The position numbers and the translations under genes are program-made. Below the pieces are notes generated by a model, which saw nothing but the letters and a program-made list of their open reading frames with translations, did no database searches and was not told the origin of the DNA. Shown piece after piece: positions 35,125-44,096 of a stretch of DNA of 64,000 bases (within the stretch, counting starts at the first letter, position 1; each line of letters begins with the position of its first letter). Origin of the DNA: Anaerorhabdus sp964386325. GTDB lineage: Bacteria > Bacillota_I > Bacilli_A > Erysipelotrichales > Erysipelotrichaceae. The stretch is from contig CAYLQY010000012.1 in the NCBI GenBank assembly GCA_964386325.1, forward strand, positions 27,374-91,373, read 5' to 3'.

Positions 35125-35784
35125 TCACTCCAATCCTTTTGAACTATATACAACGATAGATACAGTAAATACACCTTCTTTATCTACCGCTAACCCTGAT
35201 ACTCTCATTGTTTTTCCTTGATTATAGATAGCATCTAGAAATGTTTGAAGTTGTTCGTTTGTTGCATTGAAACTGATATCAACTGTATTCTTCTCTAGAT
35301 ATGTTTCATATAATGCTGGTGCTTGTTGTATTGGATCTGTAATACCTTTAATTAAATATAAATTATCTTTTATATTGTATGTTGTTTTCTCACCTTCAGC
35401 AGGCGCTTCTACTTCTTCCATATCTGGATATACTACATTAATTTTATCACCTGAAATATTTACCCCTACAAGTTCAAGTCCTTGAGCATGTGCAATTTCT
35501 AATAAATATCCTTGTAGTTGATCATTCTCTTTAGTAGGTAATAATAATTTAGTTTGTTCATCTACAATTGCTTTACCATCTTTTAATAATTCATCATTAT
35601 TTCCATAACGTGCTACTTTCAAATCAAGTTCTTCATGGGATACTTGTAAATTACTATAAAGTGTTCGATTGTTCATGTAATCTTCTAAGGTCGGTAAGAA
35701 TAAGAACACAACATAAACTGTAATAACAATTAAAATCCCCAAGACACTTAGTAGGAGTTTCTCTCTTTTTGTTAGACCCTTCAT
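35125..35784 (-). CDS. PilO-like pilus alignment protein
   Basis: The 219-aa protein has one transmembrane helix at about residues 10-30, a coiled-coil-like stretch to about 75, and a small C-terminal domain. This matches PilO, which pairs with PilN to couple the cytoplasmic PilM ring to the pilus. I chose ATG 35784 for its AGAGGGG site, rather than the GTG at 35793. The assignment rests on topology and gene order more than on sequence motifs. Confidence 0.75.
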   Translation of the reverse strand: MKGLTKREKLLLSVLGILIVITVYVVFLFLPTLEDYMNNRTLYSNLQVSHEELDLKVARYGNNDELLKDGKAIVDEQTKLLLPTKENDQLQGYLLEIAHAQGLELVGVNISGDKINVVYPDMEEVEAPAEGEKTTYNIKDNLYLIKGITDPIQQAPALYETYLEKNTVDISFNATNEQLQTFLDAIYNQGKTMRVSGLAVDKEGVFTVSIVVYSSKGLE

Positions 35785-35785
35785 C

Positions 35786-37189
35786 TTATTCACCCCTCTT
35801 TAATTCGGCAAGCACAGTGAATTCATAGCCATCTTTTGTTTTTTGAACACCAAAGTAATCCACTGATTCAAACAATCCACTATTTCTTAAATAGTCTGGG
35901 TAATAGGTCGAAATATCCACATTAGATGAAACTAAACTAATATTCATTACTCCTGCTACTGTAGACATTTGTGTTATCTTTGCATCTTCATATCCGTAAA
36001 TAACTTGAACTAAATATGCATTCATATTTGGATAATACTTTAGATTATTTTTTACTGCTTCCATTTCCAAGGCAATTGTATTGTAAGCCGCAAGCAATGT
36101 ATCTTCTTCAGTAACTTTTGCAGCCTTTTCAATTAAATCAGGTTGAGTAACATATGCTTCTTCTACACTAATGTTATTTTTTAGTTGATAATCCAAGTAG
36201 AATAAACCACCATAAGCACCCACCATCAGTAAAACGCTTATTACTGAAAGTATAAGCAATTTCTTCTTACCTGGATCCATTGCACTTTGAACTTTTGCAT
36301 ACTTATCATAATTTACTGCAAAATTCATTACCTTTGGATTAGATACCATTGATCCTAAAATATACACATAAGCCAAGTAATTAAATTCTTCTGGAGCTGT
36401 AATACTGGAAAGTGGTGGCAGTAATTCTACTGCCATTGGATAACTATTTCTTAATTCGTTAACTAAAGTATTTAATCCGTTACTTTCCCCAAACAAATAA
36501 ATTGATTCTATCTTAACTTGATATCTTCTTGACAATTGGAATTGTTGCATCAAAGAAATTTCTTCTTTGACTTTTGCAACTACATTTTCATAATCATCAA
36601 ATGAAATTCTTTCGCTTCTTTGTAGTACGAATTTCTTTTCATCAAACAAGAATACTTTTAATAAATTGTTTGATACTTCTAGAACAACATAAGGAGCATC
36701 ACTATTATTAATATTTGTCTTATCAATGTAATTGAATAGTGCATTATAACCTAACTCAATTGTTCTTGGTTTCTTACATTTGATATCTTTCAATAATTTC
36801 ATGTATGCTTCAATTTGGTTTAATGGAAGTCCACATGCTAATATTCTTCTTAAATTTTCTTCTGGTACTTTACCAAGTTCAATCTTATCTAATACAAATT
36901 CTTGATTCACAGTTTGTGATGCACGCAATTCATTATTTAGAATTTGCAGTGTATTTTTGTCATCAACAAAAGGTACCTTAACTTCACGATAGAAAGGACC
37001 TGAGTTATTTACAACGATTGTTGATTTATTGTTTTTCTTTTCTTTTAATTCTTCTTTGATAGGATCTAAATTTGTGTAGTCAATAAGTGTAAACACAGTT
37101 TTAAATTCTTCAATACTAATTCTTCCTTTTTTATTTGTCGCGCTAATAATCTTATACTGATTATTACCAAGTTCAATATATTGTGCCAC
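35786..37189 (-). CDS. PilM-PilN fusion protein
   Basis: The 467-aa protein joins two pilus parts. Residues 1-300 look like the actin-like cytoplasmic PilM (YIELGNNQYKI at the start, YVVLEVSNNLLKVFLFD near 165-181). Residues 305-330 form a transmembrane helix, and 340-467 match PilN in position. In most type IV pilus loci PilM and PilN are separate proteins that bind each other through the PilN N-terminus, so fusion would lock them 1:1. The start is GTG 37189 behind GGGAGGT. Confidence 0.75.
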   Translation of the reverse strand: MAQYIELGNNQYKIISATNKKGRISIEEFKTVFTLIDYTNLDPIKEELKEKKNNKSTIVVNNSGPFYREVKVPFVDDKNTLQILNNELRASQTVNQEFVLDKIELGKVPEENLRRILACGLPLNQIEAYMKLLKDIKCKKPRTIELGYNALFNYIDKTNINNSDAPYVVLEVSNNLLKVFLFDEKKFVLQRSERISFDDYENVVAKVKEEISLMQQFQLSRRYQVKIESIYLFGESNGLNTLVNELRNSYPMAVELLPPLSSITAPEEFNYLAYVYILGSMVSNPKVMNFAVNYDKYAKVQSAMDPGKKKLLILSVISVLLMVGAYGGLFYLDYQLKNNISVEEAYVTQPDLIEKAAKVTEEDTLLAAYNTIALEMEAVKNNLKYYPNMNAYLVQVIYGYEDAKITQMSTVAGVMNISLVSSNVDISTYYPDYLRNSGLFESVDYFGVQKTKDGYEFTVLAELKRGE

Positions 37190-37202
37190 TGTGTTACCTC
37201 CC

Positions 37203-38387
37203 TTATTGTACTAAACTCATCATGCCATACATTGGTAGTATTACTGCTACTACAATTCCACCGATGACTAATGCCATAACAACAATCATAAGTGGTTCTA
37301 AGAATGATACAAGTCGTGTTGTTGCAGCATCTGCTTCTTCATCAAAGTAATCTGCCGCAGATCCTAAAATTGAATCAATTGAGCCAGATTCTTCACCGAT
37401 ATAAACCATCGAGGTAAACATCGGATCAAATAGTTTTGTATCTTCAAGCGAAGTTGAAATAAACTCTCCTCGGCTTACCTTTTGAATTACATTTTGGAAT
37501 TCATCTTCAATAACAATATTTCCAATAATGATGGATACCATTTGTAATAGTTGAATCATATCTAATCCACTGGCATATAATGTCGCAAATCCTCTTGCGC
37601 AACGTGCTGAGTAAATGGTTCGATTCAGTTTTCCAACAACCCACATTTTCAGCTTAATTCTGTCGATAAATTTTCGAACCGATCTAACTTTAAGCAATAT
37701 CTGCATGACCATAAATAGAATTGCTAGTCCAGCAACGAGTAACCACCAGTAACTTGAAATGAAATTACTTACAGCTACAAGTATTTGTGTTGGTAGTGGC
37801 AAATCATATCCTTCATAAAGTGTAAAGAATGTTGGTAGTACTGTGGTCATTAAGAAAATAACAACTAAAATGGCAATCCCACCCAAAATCATTGGATACA
37901 TTAATGCACTTTTTACTTTATTATTTAGCTTATTTTCTTTTTCAAAATGCTCACCCATTTTAGCTAAGTTAATTTCTAAAATACCACTGGCTTCTCCTGC
38001 CTCTACCATGTTCAAAAGGATGTTTGGAAAAACACCCTGTTCTCTCATTGACGTAGATAAACTATTCCCCTTTTGCATTGATTCATAAATTTTTCCATAA
38101 ATCGCTCTGATTTTTGGTTTATCACTTTTCGTTTCAAGAATATGAATCGCTTTAATTATTGTTATCCCACTTTGAAGCATGACTGATGTTTGACGACAAA
38201 AAACAATTAAGTCTTTGGCCTTCATTCTCTTAACCGGTTTTACTTCTCTATGAACTACTTCATAGCTCACCAAGTAGTATTCCATTTGCTTAATCTTTAA
38301 AAGTAAGCTTTGTTCATTTTCTGCTTCTAAAGTACGTGTCACTTTTTTTCTATTTTTGTCGATTAAAACGCACTTAAACAGCTTCAT
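37203..38387 (-). CDS. pilC: PilC/GspF inner-membrane platform protein
   Basis: The 394-aa protein has two T2SSF domains, each with conserved cytoplasmic helices (FCRQTSVMLQSGI near 62-74, FATLYASGLDMIQLL near 265-279). Three membrane helices end in the typical LEPLMIVVMALVIGGIV. PilC is the membrane platform on which PilB adds pilin. I chose ATG 38387 for its GGGAGAG site. It leads the operon pilC-pilMN-pilO-pilX-minor pilins. Confidence 0.92.
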   Translation of the reverse strand: MKLFKCVLIDKNRKKVTRTLEAENEQSLLLKIKQMEYYLVSYEVVHREVKPVKRMKAKDLIVFCRQTSVMLQSGITIIKAIHILETKSDKPKIRAIYGKIYESMQKGNSLSTSMREQGVFPNILLNMVEAGEASGILEINLAKMGEHFEKENKLNNKVKSALMYPMILGGIAILVVIFLMTTVLPTFFTLYEGYDLPLPTQILVAVSNFISSYWWLLVAGLAILFMVMQILLKVRSVRKFIDRIKLKMWVVGKLNRTIYSARCARGFATLYASGLDMIQLLQMVSIIIGNIVIEDEFQNVIQKVSRGEFISTSLEDTKLFDPMFTSMVYIGEESGSIDSILGSAADYFDEEADAATTRLVSFLEPLMIVVMALVIGGIVVAVILPMYGMMSLVQ

Positions 38388-38496
38388 GGCTCTCTCCCTC
38401 ATGTTTATTAAATTTTAGCACAAAATATCAATAATACAAAGAAAAGGTAAAGAGTTCACTTATACAAGTAACCATTTCAATCGGAAAAAGCATGCA

Positions 38497-38524
38497 TAAA
38501 AAAAGCAAGGGCACGCCCTTGCTT
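38497..38524 (-). terminator. Strong terminator of the duplicated-domain lipoprotein gene
   Basis: AAGCAAGGGC-AC-GCCCTTGCTT is a perfect 10-bp GC-rich stem, with seven T on the minus strand. Confidence 0.92.
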
Positions 38525-38535
38525 ACTATCTTCAA

Positions 38536-39612
38536 CTATTTAATTTCTACTAAATTATTAGCTGCGATTGATAATGCTTTTAAGTAATCTCCAACAGTCA
38601 TAGTTACTGATGTTTTTAATTCTTCAACTTCAGGAACTGCTGTGTGGTTACCATCACCTTTGTCGAATGTAGGCATTTCTACAACTTCAGCAACTGTTTT
38701 TCCAACAGTGTAAGCTTCGAATGCTGCCATTTGATCATTCCATTCTTTTCCAATTTCAGAAGCTGAAAGCATACCGTAGTCTGCTCCTTTTTCTTTCTTA
38801 GTTGGAGTTTTTGTAATATCTTCAGGAGCTGTAACTGCACCAGCTGTGCTGAATTTTACTGTATTTTGAGCTGTATCGATATTTGTGAATACGATTTTTC
38901 CGTCAGCATCTAAAGCAACTACTGCAAATGAAGTATTTGCTTGGAATTGACCATCTTTGTCAGCTGTAGCATCAGCTGTACTTAAGCTTGTGAATGAACC
39001 TGTTCCTACTTGAGCAACACCTTCAACTTCTTGAGCGTTAGCTGCAGCTACTTCAACAGCTTTGATATAATCTCCAACTGTCATAGTTACAGATGTTTTT
39101 AATTCTTCAACATCAGGTACTGCTGTGTGGTTACCATCACCTTTGTCAAGTGTAGGCATAGCTGATAATTCAGCTACTGTTTTACCAACTGCATATTCTT
39201 CGAAAGCAGCGATTTGTTCGAACCATTCTTTACCAATTTCAGAAGCTGAAAGCATACCGTAGTCTGCTCCTTTTTCTTTCTTAGTTGGAGTAACTGTTAC
39301 ATCTTCAGGAGCTGTTACTGCACCAGCTGTGCTGAATTTTCCTGTGTTTTGAGCTGTATCGATAGAAACGAATTTAATTACGTCTCCTTCTAATACTACT
39401 GTTGCATAAGTTGTGTTGAATTGAGCTTTTCCTTCTGCATCAGCTGTTGCATCTGCAACGCTAAGAGTTGTTACTGAGCCACTTCCTACTTTTAATGCTC
39501 CAGTTGCAGCAGGTGTTTCACTAGCTGCAGGTGTTGCGCTTGGTGTAGCAGGTGCACTTGAACAACCAGCTAAAGCCAAAGCAGCGATTAATAATGCTAT
39601 TAATTTTTTCAT
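38536..39612 (-). CDS. Lipoprotein with two nearly identical domains
   Basis: The 358-aa protein has a lipobox ALAGC with Cys17 and a Pro/Ala/Thr linker. Two copies of a domain of about 150 residues follow (about 41-190 and 200-350). Both contain DTAQNT, FSTAGAVTAPED, KKEKGADYGMLSASEIGKEW, KGDGNHTAVP and TSVTMTVGDY. Long stretches are identical in DNA as well, so the duplication is recent or kept by gene conversion. I do not recognise the domain. Codon use and content (Ala, Thr, Glu rich, GC-richer) suggest high expression, in line with its perfect promoter and strong terminator. It is an outer-face protein of unknown role. Confidence 0.85.
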   Translation of the reverse strand: MKKLIALLIAALALAGCSSAPATPSATPAASETPAATGALKVGSGSVTTLSVADATADAEGKAQFNTTYATVVLEGDVIKFVSIDTAQNTGKFSTAGAVTAPEDVTVTPTKKEKGADYGMLSASEIGKEWFEQIAAFEEYAVGKTVAELSAMPTLDKGDGNHTAVPDVEELKTSVTMTVGDYIKAVEVAAANAQEVEGVAQVGTGSFTSLSTADATADKDGQFQANTSFAVVALDADGKIVFTNIDTAQNTVKFSTAGAVTAPEDITKTPTKKEKGADYGMLSASEIGKEWNDQMAAFEAYTVGKTVAEVVEMPTFDKGDGNHTAVPEVEELKTSVTMTVGDYLKALSIAANNLVEIK

Positions 39613-39637
39613 TTTTATTTCTTCCTCCGTGCTTTAA

Positions 39638-39697
39638 ATTATATAGATGTTCACAGTCTATGTCAATTTAATCGTCAACATTTTCACATTGTGAAAA
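39638..39697 (-). promoter_or_regulatory. Consensus promoter and palindrome for the duplicated-domain lipoprotein
   Basis: On the minus strand TTGACA (39661-39666) and TATAAT (39638-39643) are both perfect, with 17 bp between them. A perfect palindrome TTTTCACATTGTGAAAA (39681-39697) lies 15 bp upstream of the -35 and could bind an activator. An alternative is a weak terminator for the dacA-type gene upstream. Confidence 0.75.
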
Positions 39698-39719
39698 ATA
39701 GCCGTTTTTTAACTTTCTT

Positions 39720-41003
39720 TTATTCTGGAAGTTTTGTATTCTTTCTAATAAATACAAGAAACTTTAAAATTACAAAAAGTGCTAAAATTCCCACACTTAT
39801 TAGGTTAATCACATTTACGATCATTGGTAGTGTTGTTGCTGAAAAACTCAAATCATAGTATGTCATTTCTTTTTCTAGTTTTATCTCACCCACATCATTA
39901 CCATCAACTGAAATAACGGCATAGCCTTCAATATTTTCACCTTCATCCGTTTTTCTATATTCTACATGAATGGTGATTGTATCTTCACTTTGAGCCATTG
40001 GTAATAGAACATTTAAATCATTCGCTAGCGAAAACTTCGCATTACCAATGACTTTCTTACCATCTTTTACTTCAGATTCTCCAATACCCAACTCTTTTGA
40101 TAGTGTTACTGTTTTAAAGTTATTGAAACCATAATTAAATAGTTTTTCCATATCGGTATAACGTGCATCACTGTTATCGCAACCTAAAACAACCCCAATT
40201 AAATCCATGTTGTCTTTTGTTGCGGTATTAACCATTGTATAGCCCGCATCATTTGTCCAGCCAATTTTCCCACCCGTTGCATATTCATATTTAAACTTTG
40301 AATTTTTCAACATTTCATTTCCTGTTGAAAATGCCCTGGTGTTAGTTTGTTTATTCGTTGGGGCCATATCATAGCGAACCGCACCGAATACTTCTTTGAA
40401 TGTATTATTCTTCATTGCCGCACGGAGTATCATCGCCATGTCATAGGCTGTTGTCTTATGGTTTTCATCTGGTAATCCATGCGCATTTGTAAAGCTTGAA
40501 TTTTTAGCGCCAGCACTTGCTGCTGTCTCATTCATCAATTTCGCAAATTCCTCTTGGCTTCCTGATACCGCTTCTGCTAGTACATTTGTTGCGTCATTTG
40601 CGCTTGCCATCATACTTGCATAGGCGAAATCAATCATCGGTGCTTGTTCACCATAATCGAGCCAAATATGACTACTTGTACGATCAATATTATCAATAGC
40701 TGTATCTGTTGCAGTAAGTGTTGCATTCGCATCCAATTTTTCTAGTGCTATGTAAACAGTCAGTACTTTGGTAATACTTGCAGGATACATTTGTTCATTC
40801 ATATTTTTTTGATACAGTACCATTCCCGTTTTAGCGTCAATTAAAACTGCAGCTTTCGCATTTAAACCAAGTGCGTCCGGAGCCACTACTTCAGGTTCTG
40901 GTGTTGGTGTTGCTTCATCTTCTGCAAAAACGGTAAAGCTATTTAATAATAGAAAAGTACACATCAATAAAGATAGTATTTTTTTAATCATCTTATCATC
41001 CAT
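39720..41003 (-). CDS. D-alanyl-D-alanine carboxypeptidase (PBP5 / S11 family)
   Basis: The 427-aa protein has a signal peptide with probable cleavage after VFA near residue 27. The catalytic SITK lies at 76-79, SAN at 134-136 and KIG (for KTG) at 246-248. A C-terminal beta domain is followed by a transmembrane anchor near 395-415, instead of the usual amphipathic helix. It trims the terminal D-Ala from peptidoglycan stem peptides at the outer membrane face. I chose ATG 41003. ATG 40991 is also possible. Confidence 0.93.
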   Translation of the reverse strand: MDDKMIKKILSLLMCTFLLLNSFTVFAEDEATPTPEPEVVAPDALGLNAKAAVLIDAKTGMVLYQKNMNEQMYPASITKVLTVYIALEKLDANATLTATDTAIDNIDRTSSHIWLDYGEQAPMIDFAYASMMASANDATNVLAEAVSGSQEEFAKLMNETAASAGAKNSSFTNAHGLPDENHKTTAYDMAMILRAAMKNNTFKEVFGAVRYDMAPTNKQTNTRAFSTGNEMLKNSKFKYEYATGGKIGWTNDAGYTMVNTATKDNMDLIGVVLGCDNSDARYTDMEKLFNYGFNNFKTVTLSKELGIGESEVKDGKKVIGNAKFSLANDLNVLLPMAQSEDTITIHVEYRKTDEGENIEGYAVISVDGNDVGEIKLEKEMTYYDLSFSATTLPMIVNVINLISVGILALFVILKFLVFIRKNTKLPE

Positions 41004-41064
41004 TCCAAATCTATTCCTATTATACATGAAGTCGTTATGAGTTAAAATAATGCATTTCTTTTTA

Positions 41065-41442
41065 TCACCTAAAGTTCACATTACTTTGTAGTATTCTCTC
41101 GCACCCAACAAAAATGATTCCACCAATGACATAACAAAGGATATCCTTCCAATCAAAGGTTGCCCCAATGAGTACACCAATAAAAGTCCCTTGTACATTT
41201 AATATTCTATCGAGATGGTAATACTGCATAATTTCAACCAGTATTGCAAAAAGCGTTACATAGATGCCTAGATATTTCGGTTTATCCACAAAAAACATTC
41301 TTAATAAACTTGCCATGACAATAATTACCAAAACATCACCAATATAGGGTCGAACGAAATTATCTCTTATATAAAGTCCAATCACAATTTCAACAAACAA
41401 AGAAAGCACAAATAATATGAAGTAAATTTTTCGTTTATTCAT
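41065..41442 (-). CDS. DUF2809 family membrane protein
   Basis: The 125-aa protein has four transmembrane segments. It includes the family segments IRDNFVRPYIGDVLVIIVM near 25-43 and GATFDWKDILCYVIG near 92-106. The function of DUF2809 is unknown. It has an AAGGTGAT site and stands between dacA-type and cadA-type genes, each of which appears separately controlled. Confidence 0.82.
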   Translation of the reverse strand: MNKRKIYFILFVLSLFVEIVIGLYIRDNFVRPYIGDVLVIIVMASLLRMFFVDKPKYLGIYVTLFAILVEIMQYYHLDRILNVQGTFIGVLIGATFDWKDILCYVIGGIIFVGCERILQSNVNFR

Positions 41443-41535
41443 TTTCTATCACCTTGCCAATTATAACATAGCTATATAAAAGGATGGCACAAACAAACTT
41501 GTACCATCCTTATTTTTATAAAAATGAAATTAGAA

Positions 41536-43818
41536 CTAGTTTTTCTTAAGCAAGCGAATAGAGTTAAGAATCGCAATGAGTGAAACACCCACATCCGCAA
41601 AGATTGCTAACCACATACCTGCATAACCCAAAGCACCTAGAATTAAGATGATAATTTTGATACCGATTGCTCCTACAATGTTTTGCATGATGATATTCAT
41701 AGTTTTTTTAGAACGTGTAATAGCTAAGGCAATTTTACTTAATTTGTCATCCATAATTACAACATCTGCAGCTTCAATTGCGGCATCACTACCAACACCA
41801 CCCATCGCAATTCCTACATCCGCTAAAGCAAGAACTGGTGCATCATTGATACCATCACCCGCAAATCCTAATTTACCTTTAGGTAATAACCCTTCTACAA
41901 CATCCACCTTTTGATCTGGTAAACATTCACTATATACTTTATCAATACCTACTTGCATTGCAATTTTATCCGCAACCGCTTTACGATCTCCAGTTACCAT
42001 AATATTTTCTACAATACCAGCATTCTTCAATTTGCTTAATGCATTCTTTGAATCTTTCTTAATTTGGTCTTCAATTACAATTGCACCCACATATTTATGA
42101 TCTTGTGCAACATACACAAGGGTTCCAACCTCATCAATTTGTGGACAGTCTACCGCAAATTGATTCATTAGTTTTTGATTGCCCACTAAAATTTCTTTGC
42201 CATCTAATTTAGCACGTATACCATGCCCAGCTATTTCTTCAACATCGCTAATTCGTGTGCCATCAATAGATTGTCCATATTCATTAATAATGGAAACTGC
42301 AATAGGATGGGTAGAATTTGATTCACCATAAGCCGCAAGTTCTAACGCCATTGAAGATCCTATAATTTTACTAACGCCAAACTTACCTTCAGTAATTGTA
42401 CCTGTTTTATCAAAAACCATTAAGCGTAGTTTTGATAATCCTTCAATTACAGTACTACCTTTCACAAGCACACCATTTTTGCTTAATCCACCAATACCTG
42501 CAAAGAATCCTAGTGGTACACTGATAACTAAAGCACATGGGCAAGAGATAACAAGGAATGCTGCCGCTCTTTCAATAGACTCACGATAATCTACTCCGCT
42601 ATTTAATAAAGGAAGGAGTATCGCTAAGGCAACTGCCAATATAACTACTGTTGGTGTATATATTTTTGAAAACTTTGTGATAAAATTTTCTGATTTTGTT
42701 TTTCGACTACTTGTATTTTCTACAAGTTCTAATATTTTACTTACGGTGCTATCACCAAATGATTTATTGACTTTAATTTCTAATAATCCACGTTGATTAA
42801 CACAACCACTTAATACCTCATCACCTTCTTGAACATCTCTTTCCAAGCTTTCGCCAGTAAGACTTGATGTATCAAGACTACTTGTCCCCGTTACAATAAC
42901 TCCATCTAATGGAATTCTTTCACCTGGTTTTACTACAATGACATCATCAATGGTTACACTTTCTGGCGTAACATCGATAACTTCATTTTCTTTTTTAATA
43001 TGGGCAATGTCAGGACGTATATTCATCAAGTCTGAAATTGATTTACGACTTGAACGCACAGCCTTTTCTTGGAAATATTCACCTACTTGATAAAACAACA
43101 TAACAGCGGCAGCTTCACGATAGTCTTGAAGGAAAATAGCCGCAATTGTCGCAATCGCCATCAAGAAGTTCTCATCAAAGATTTGTCCTCTTAAAATATT
43201 CTTAACAGCACGTAGTAATACTGTATATCCTAATACTATATAAGATGATAAAGAAAATATCATCGCAATGAATCCTTTTTCTTCAAAGAATAGACTGATT
43301 ATAAAAAGCACTGTTCCAATCGCAATCTTTATAAGATCTGATTTTGAATCATCAGTTTCTTCAATCTTCTTCTTTTCTACTTTTTGTACATCAACATCTG
43401 GTTCTAACTCTTTTACAATACGTTCAATTTCTTTTTCTGCAACATGTCGTTGTCCTAAATCACAGATAGCTGTACATGTTGTACTCATGAAATCGACATG
43501 TGCTTCCTGTATATTAGGAAGTTTTTTAATTTGATCTTCAATCTTTTGGGCACAATTCGCACAATCTAATCCTTTAAGAAATAATTCAATGGATTCCCCT
43601 TTTTCCTTAACTACAACATCTGGTTCAACTTTTTTCACAAGATCTATTATCATTTGTTGGACTTTAACTTTGTCTTTCTCTTGTGTGTTTACAGTTAGTT
43701 TTTTGCTCATGAAATCAACTGTTGCATCTTGGATAACATCCAGTTCATTTACCGCTTCTTCTACTTCTGCCGCACAGTGTGCACAGTCTAAACCTTCTAA
43801 GATATACTCTAATTTCAT
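41536..43818 (-). CDS. Heavy-metal P1B-type ATPase (Cd/Zn/Pb exporter, CadA/ZntA-like)
   Basis: The 760-aa protein has two N-terminal metal-binding domains with CAHC (Cys12/Cys15) and CANC (Cys86/Cys89). The membrane metal site is SCPCAL near 423 and the phosphorylation motif is DKTGTITEG near 466. GDGINDAP follows. The CPC site and class fit export of Zn, Cd or Pb ions. The gene is monocistronic behind a consensus promoter and an ArsR-type operator at 43831-43883, so metal induction is expected. No regulator gene is adjacent. Confidence 0.93.
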   Translation of the reverse strand: MKLEYILEGLDCAHCAAEVEEAVNELDVIQDATVDFMSKKLTVNTQEKDKVKVQQMIIDLVKKVEPDVVVKEKGESIELFLKGLDCANCAQKIEDQIKKLPNIQEAHVDFMSTTCTAICDLGQRHVAEKEIERIVKELEPDVDVQKVEKKKIEETDDSKSDLIKIAIGTVLFIISLFFEEKGFIAMIFSLSSYIVLGYTVLLRAVKNILRGQIFDENFLMAIATIAAIFLQDYREAAAVMLFYQVGEYFQEKAVRSSRKSISDLMNIRPDIAHIKKENEVIDVTPESVTIDDVIVVKPGERIPLDGVIVTGTSSLDTSSLTGESLERDVQEGDEVLSGCVNQRGLLEIKVNKSFGDSTVSKILELVENTSSRKTKSENFITKFSKIYTPTVVILAVALAILLPLLNSGVDYRESIERAAAFLVISCPCALVISVPLGFFAGIGGLSKNGVLVKGSTVIEGLSKLRLMVFDKTGTITEGKFGVSKIIGSSMALELAAYGESNSTHPIAVSIINEYGQSIDGTRISDVEEIAGHGIRAKLDGKEILVGNQKLMNQFAVDCPQIDEVGTLVYVAQDHKYVGAIVIEDQIKKDSKNALSKLKNAGIVENIMVTGDRKAVADKIAMQVGIDKVYSECLPDQKVDVVEGLLPKGKLGFAGDGINDAPVLALADVGIAMGGVGSDAAIEAADVVIMDDKLSKIALAITRSKKTMNIIMQNIVGAIGIKIIILILGALGYAGMWLAIFADVGVSLIAILNSIRLLKKN

Positions 43819-43830
43819 ACTCTCACCTCA

Positions 43831-43883
43831 ACATATGAATATATGTTCATATGTAGTATATATTAGAAGAATATCACTGTCAA
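43831..43883 (-). promoter_or_regulatory. Metal-responsive promoter-operator of the P-type ATPase gene
   Basis: On the minus strand TTGACA (43878-43883) and TATACT (43855-43860) are 17 bp apart. Directly downstream, at the start site, lies the inverted repeat ACATATGAA-N6-TTCATATGT (43831-43854). It closely resembles the 12-2-12 operators of SmtB/CzrA-type ArsR repressors (ATATGAAC-TATTCATAT style). Binding would block RNA polymerase until Zn or Cd releases the repressor. Confidence 0.85.
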
Positions 43884-43982
43884 CTATCTATAATCATTTT
43901 TTAAAACTTCTTCTTCAGGCTTTCCATTGCACATTAGCATACAGTCTTCGATGATTTCCATTATAAGTTTTACTATTTTCAT
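43884..43982 (-). CDS. Possible small ORF upstream of the metal ATPase promoter
   Basis: A 32-codon ORF starts at ATG 43982 behind CAAGGAG and encodes a short amphipathic helix with the CMLMC pair (MKIVKLIMEIIEDCMLMCNG, then an acidic tail). Its stop codon touches the -35 of the ATPase promoter. The two cysteines and the location invite a metal-related role, but the ORF is short and could be chance. Confidence 0.4.
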   Translation of the reverse strand: MKIVKLIMEIIEDCMLMCNGKPEEEVLKNDYR

Positions 43983-44073
43983 ATTGATCATCTCCTTGTA
44001 CCCTTACTATATCCTTTAATAATGAGATAATCCTTCGTTTTTACTTACAGTATCCTTACAATTATGCAAGACA

Positions 44074-44096
44074 AAGAAAAAAAGCGCCGTAGCGCT
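44074..44096 (-). terminator. Terminator of the yitT-like gene
   Basis: AGCGC-CGTA-GCGCT overlaps the stop codon and is followed by seven T on the minus strand. Confidence 0.75.

Noticed and set aside
29130..38387. Competence (com) or type II secretion locus instead of a type IV pilus
   Set aside because: The presence of PilT, a zinc-containing PilB, PilM-PilN and PilO is specific for type IV pili. ComG loci lack these.
39720..41003. Beta-lactamase
   Set aside because: The SITK, SAN and KIG motifs with a C-terminal membrane anchor fit the S11 carboxypeptidases. The class A fold order is absent.
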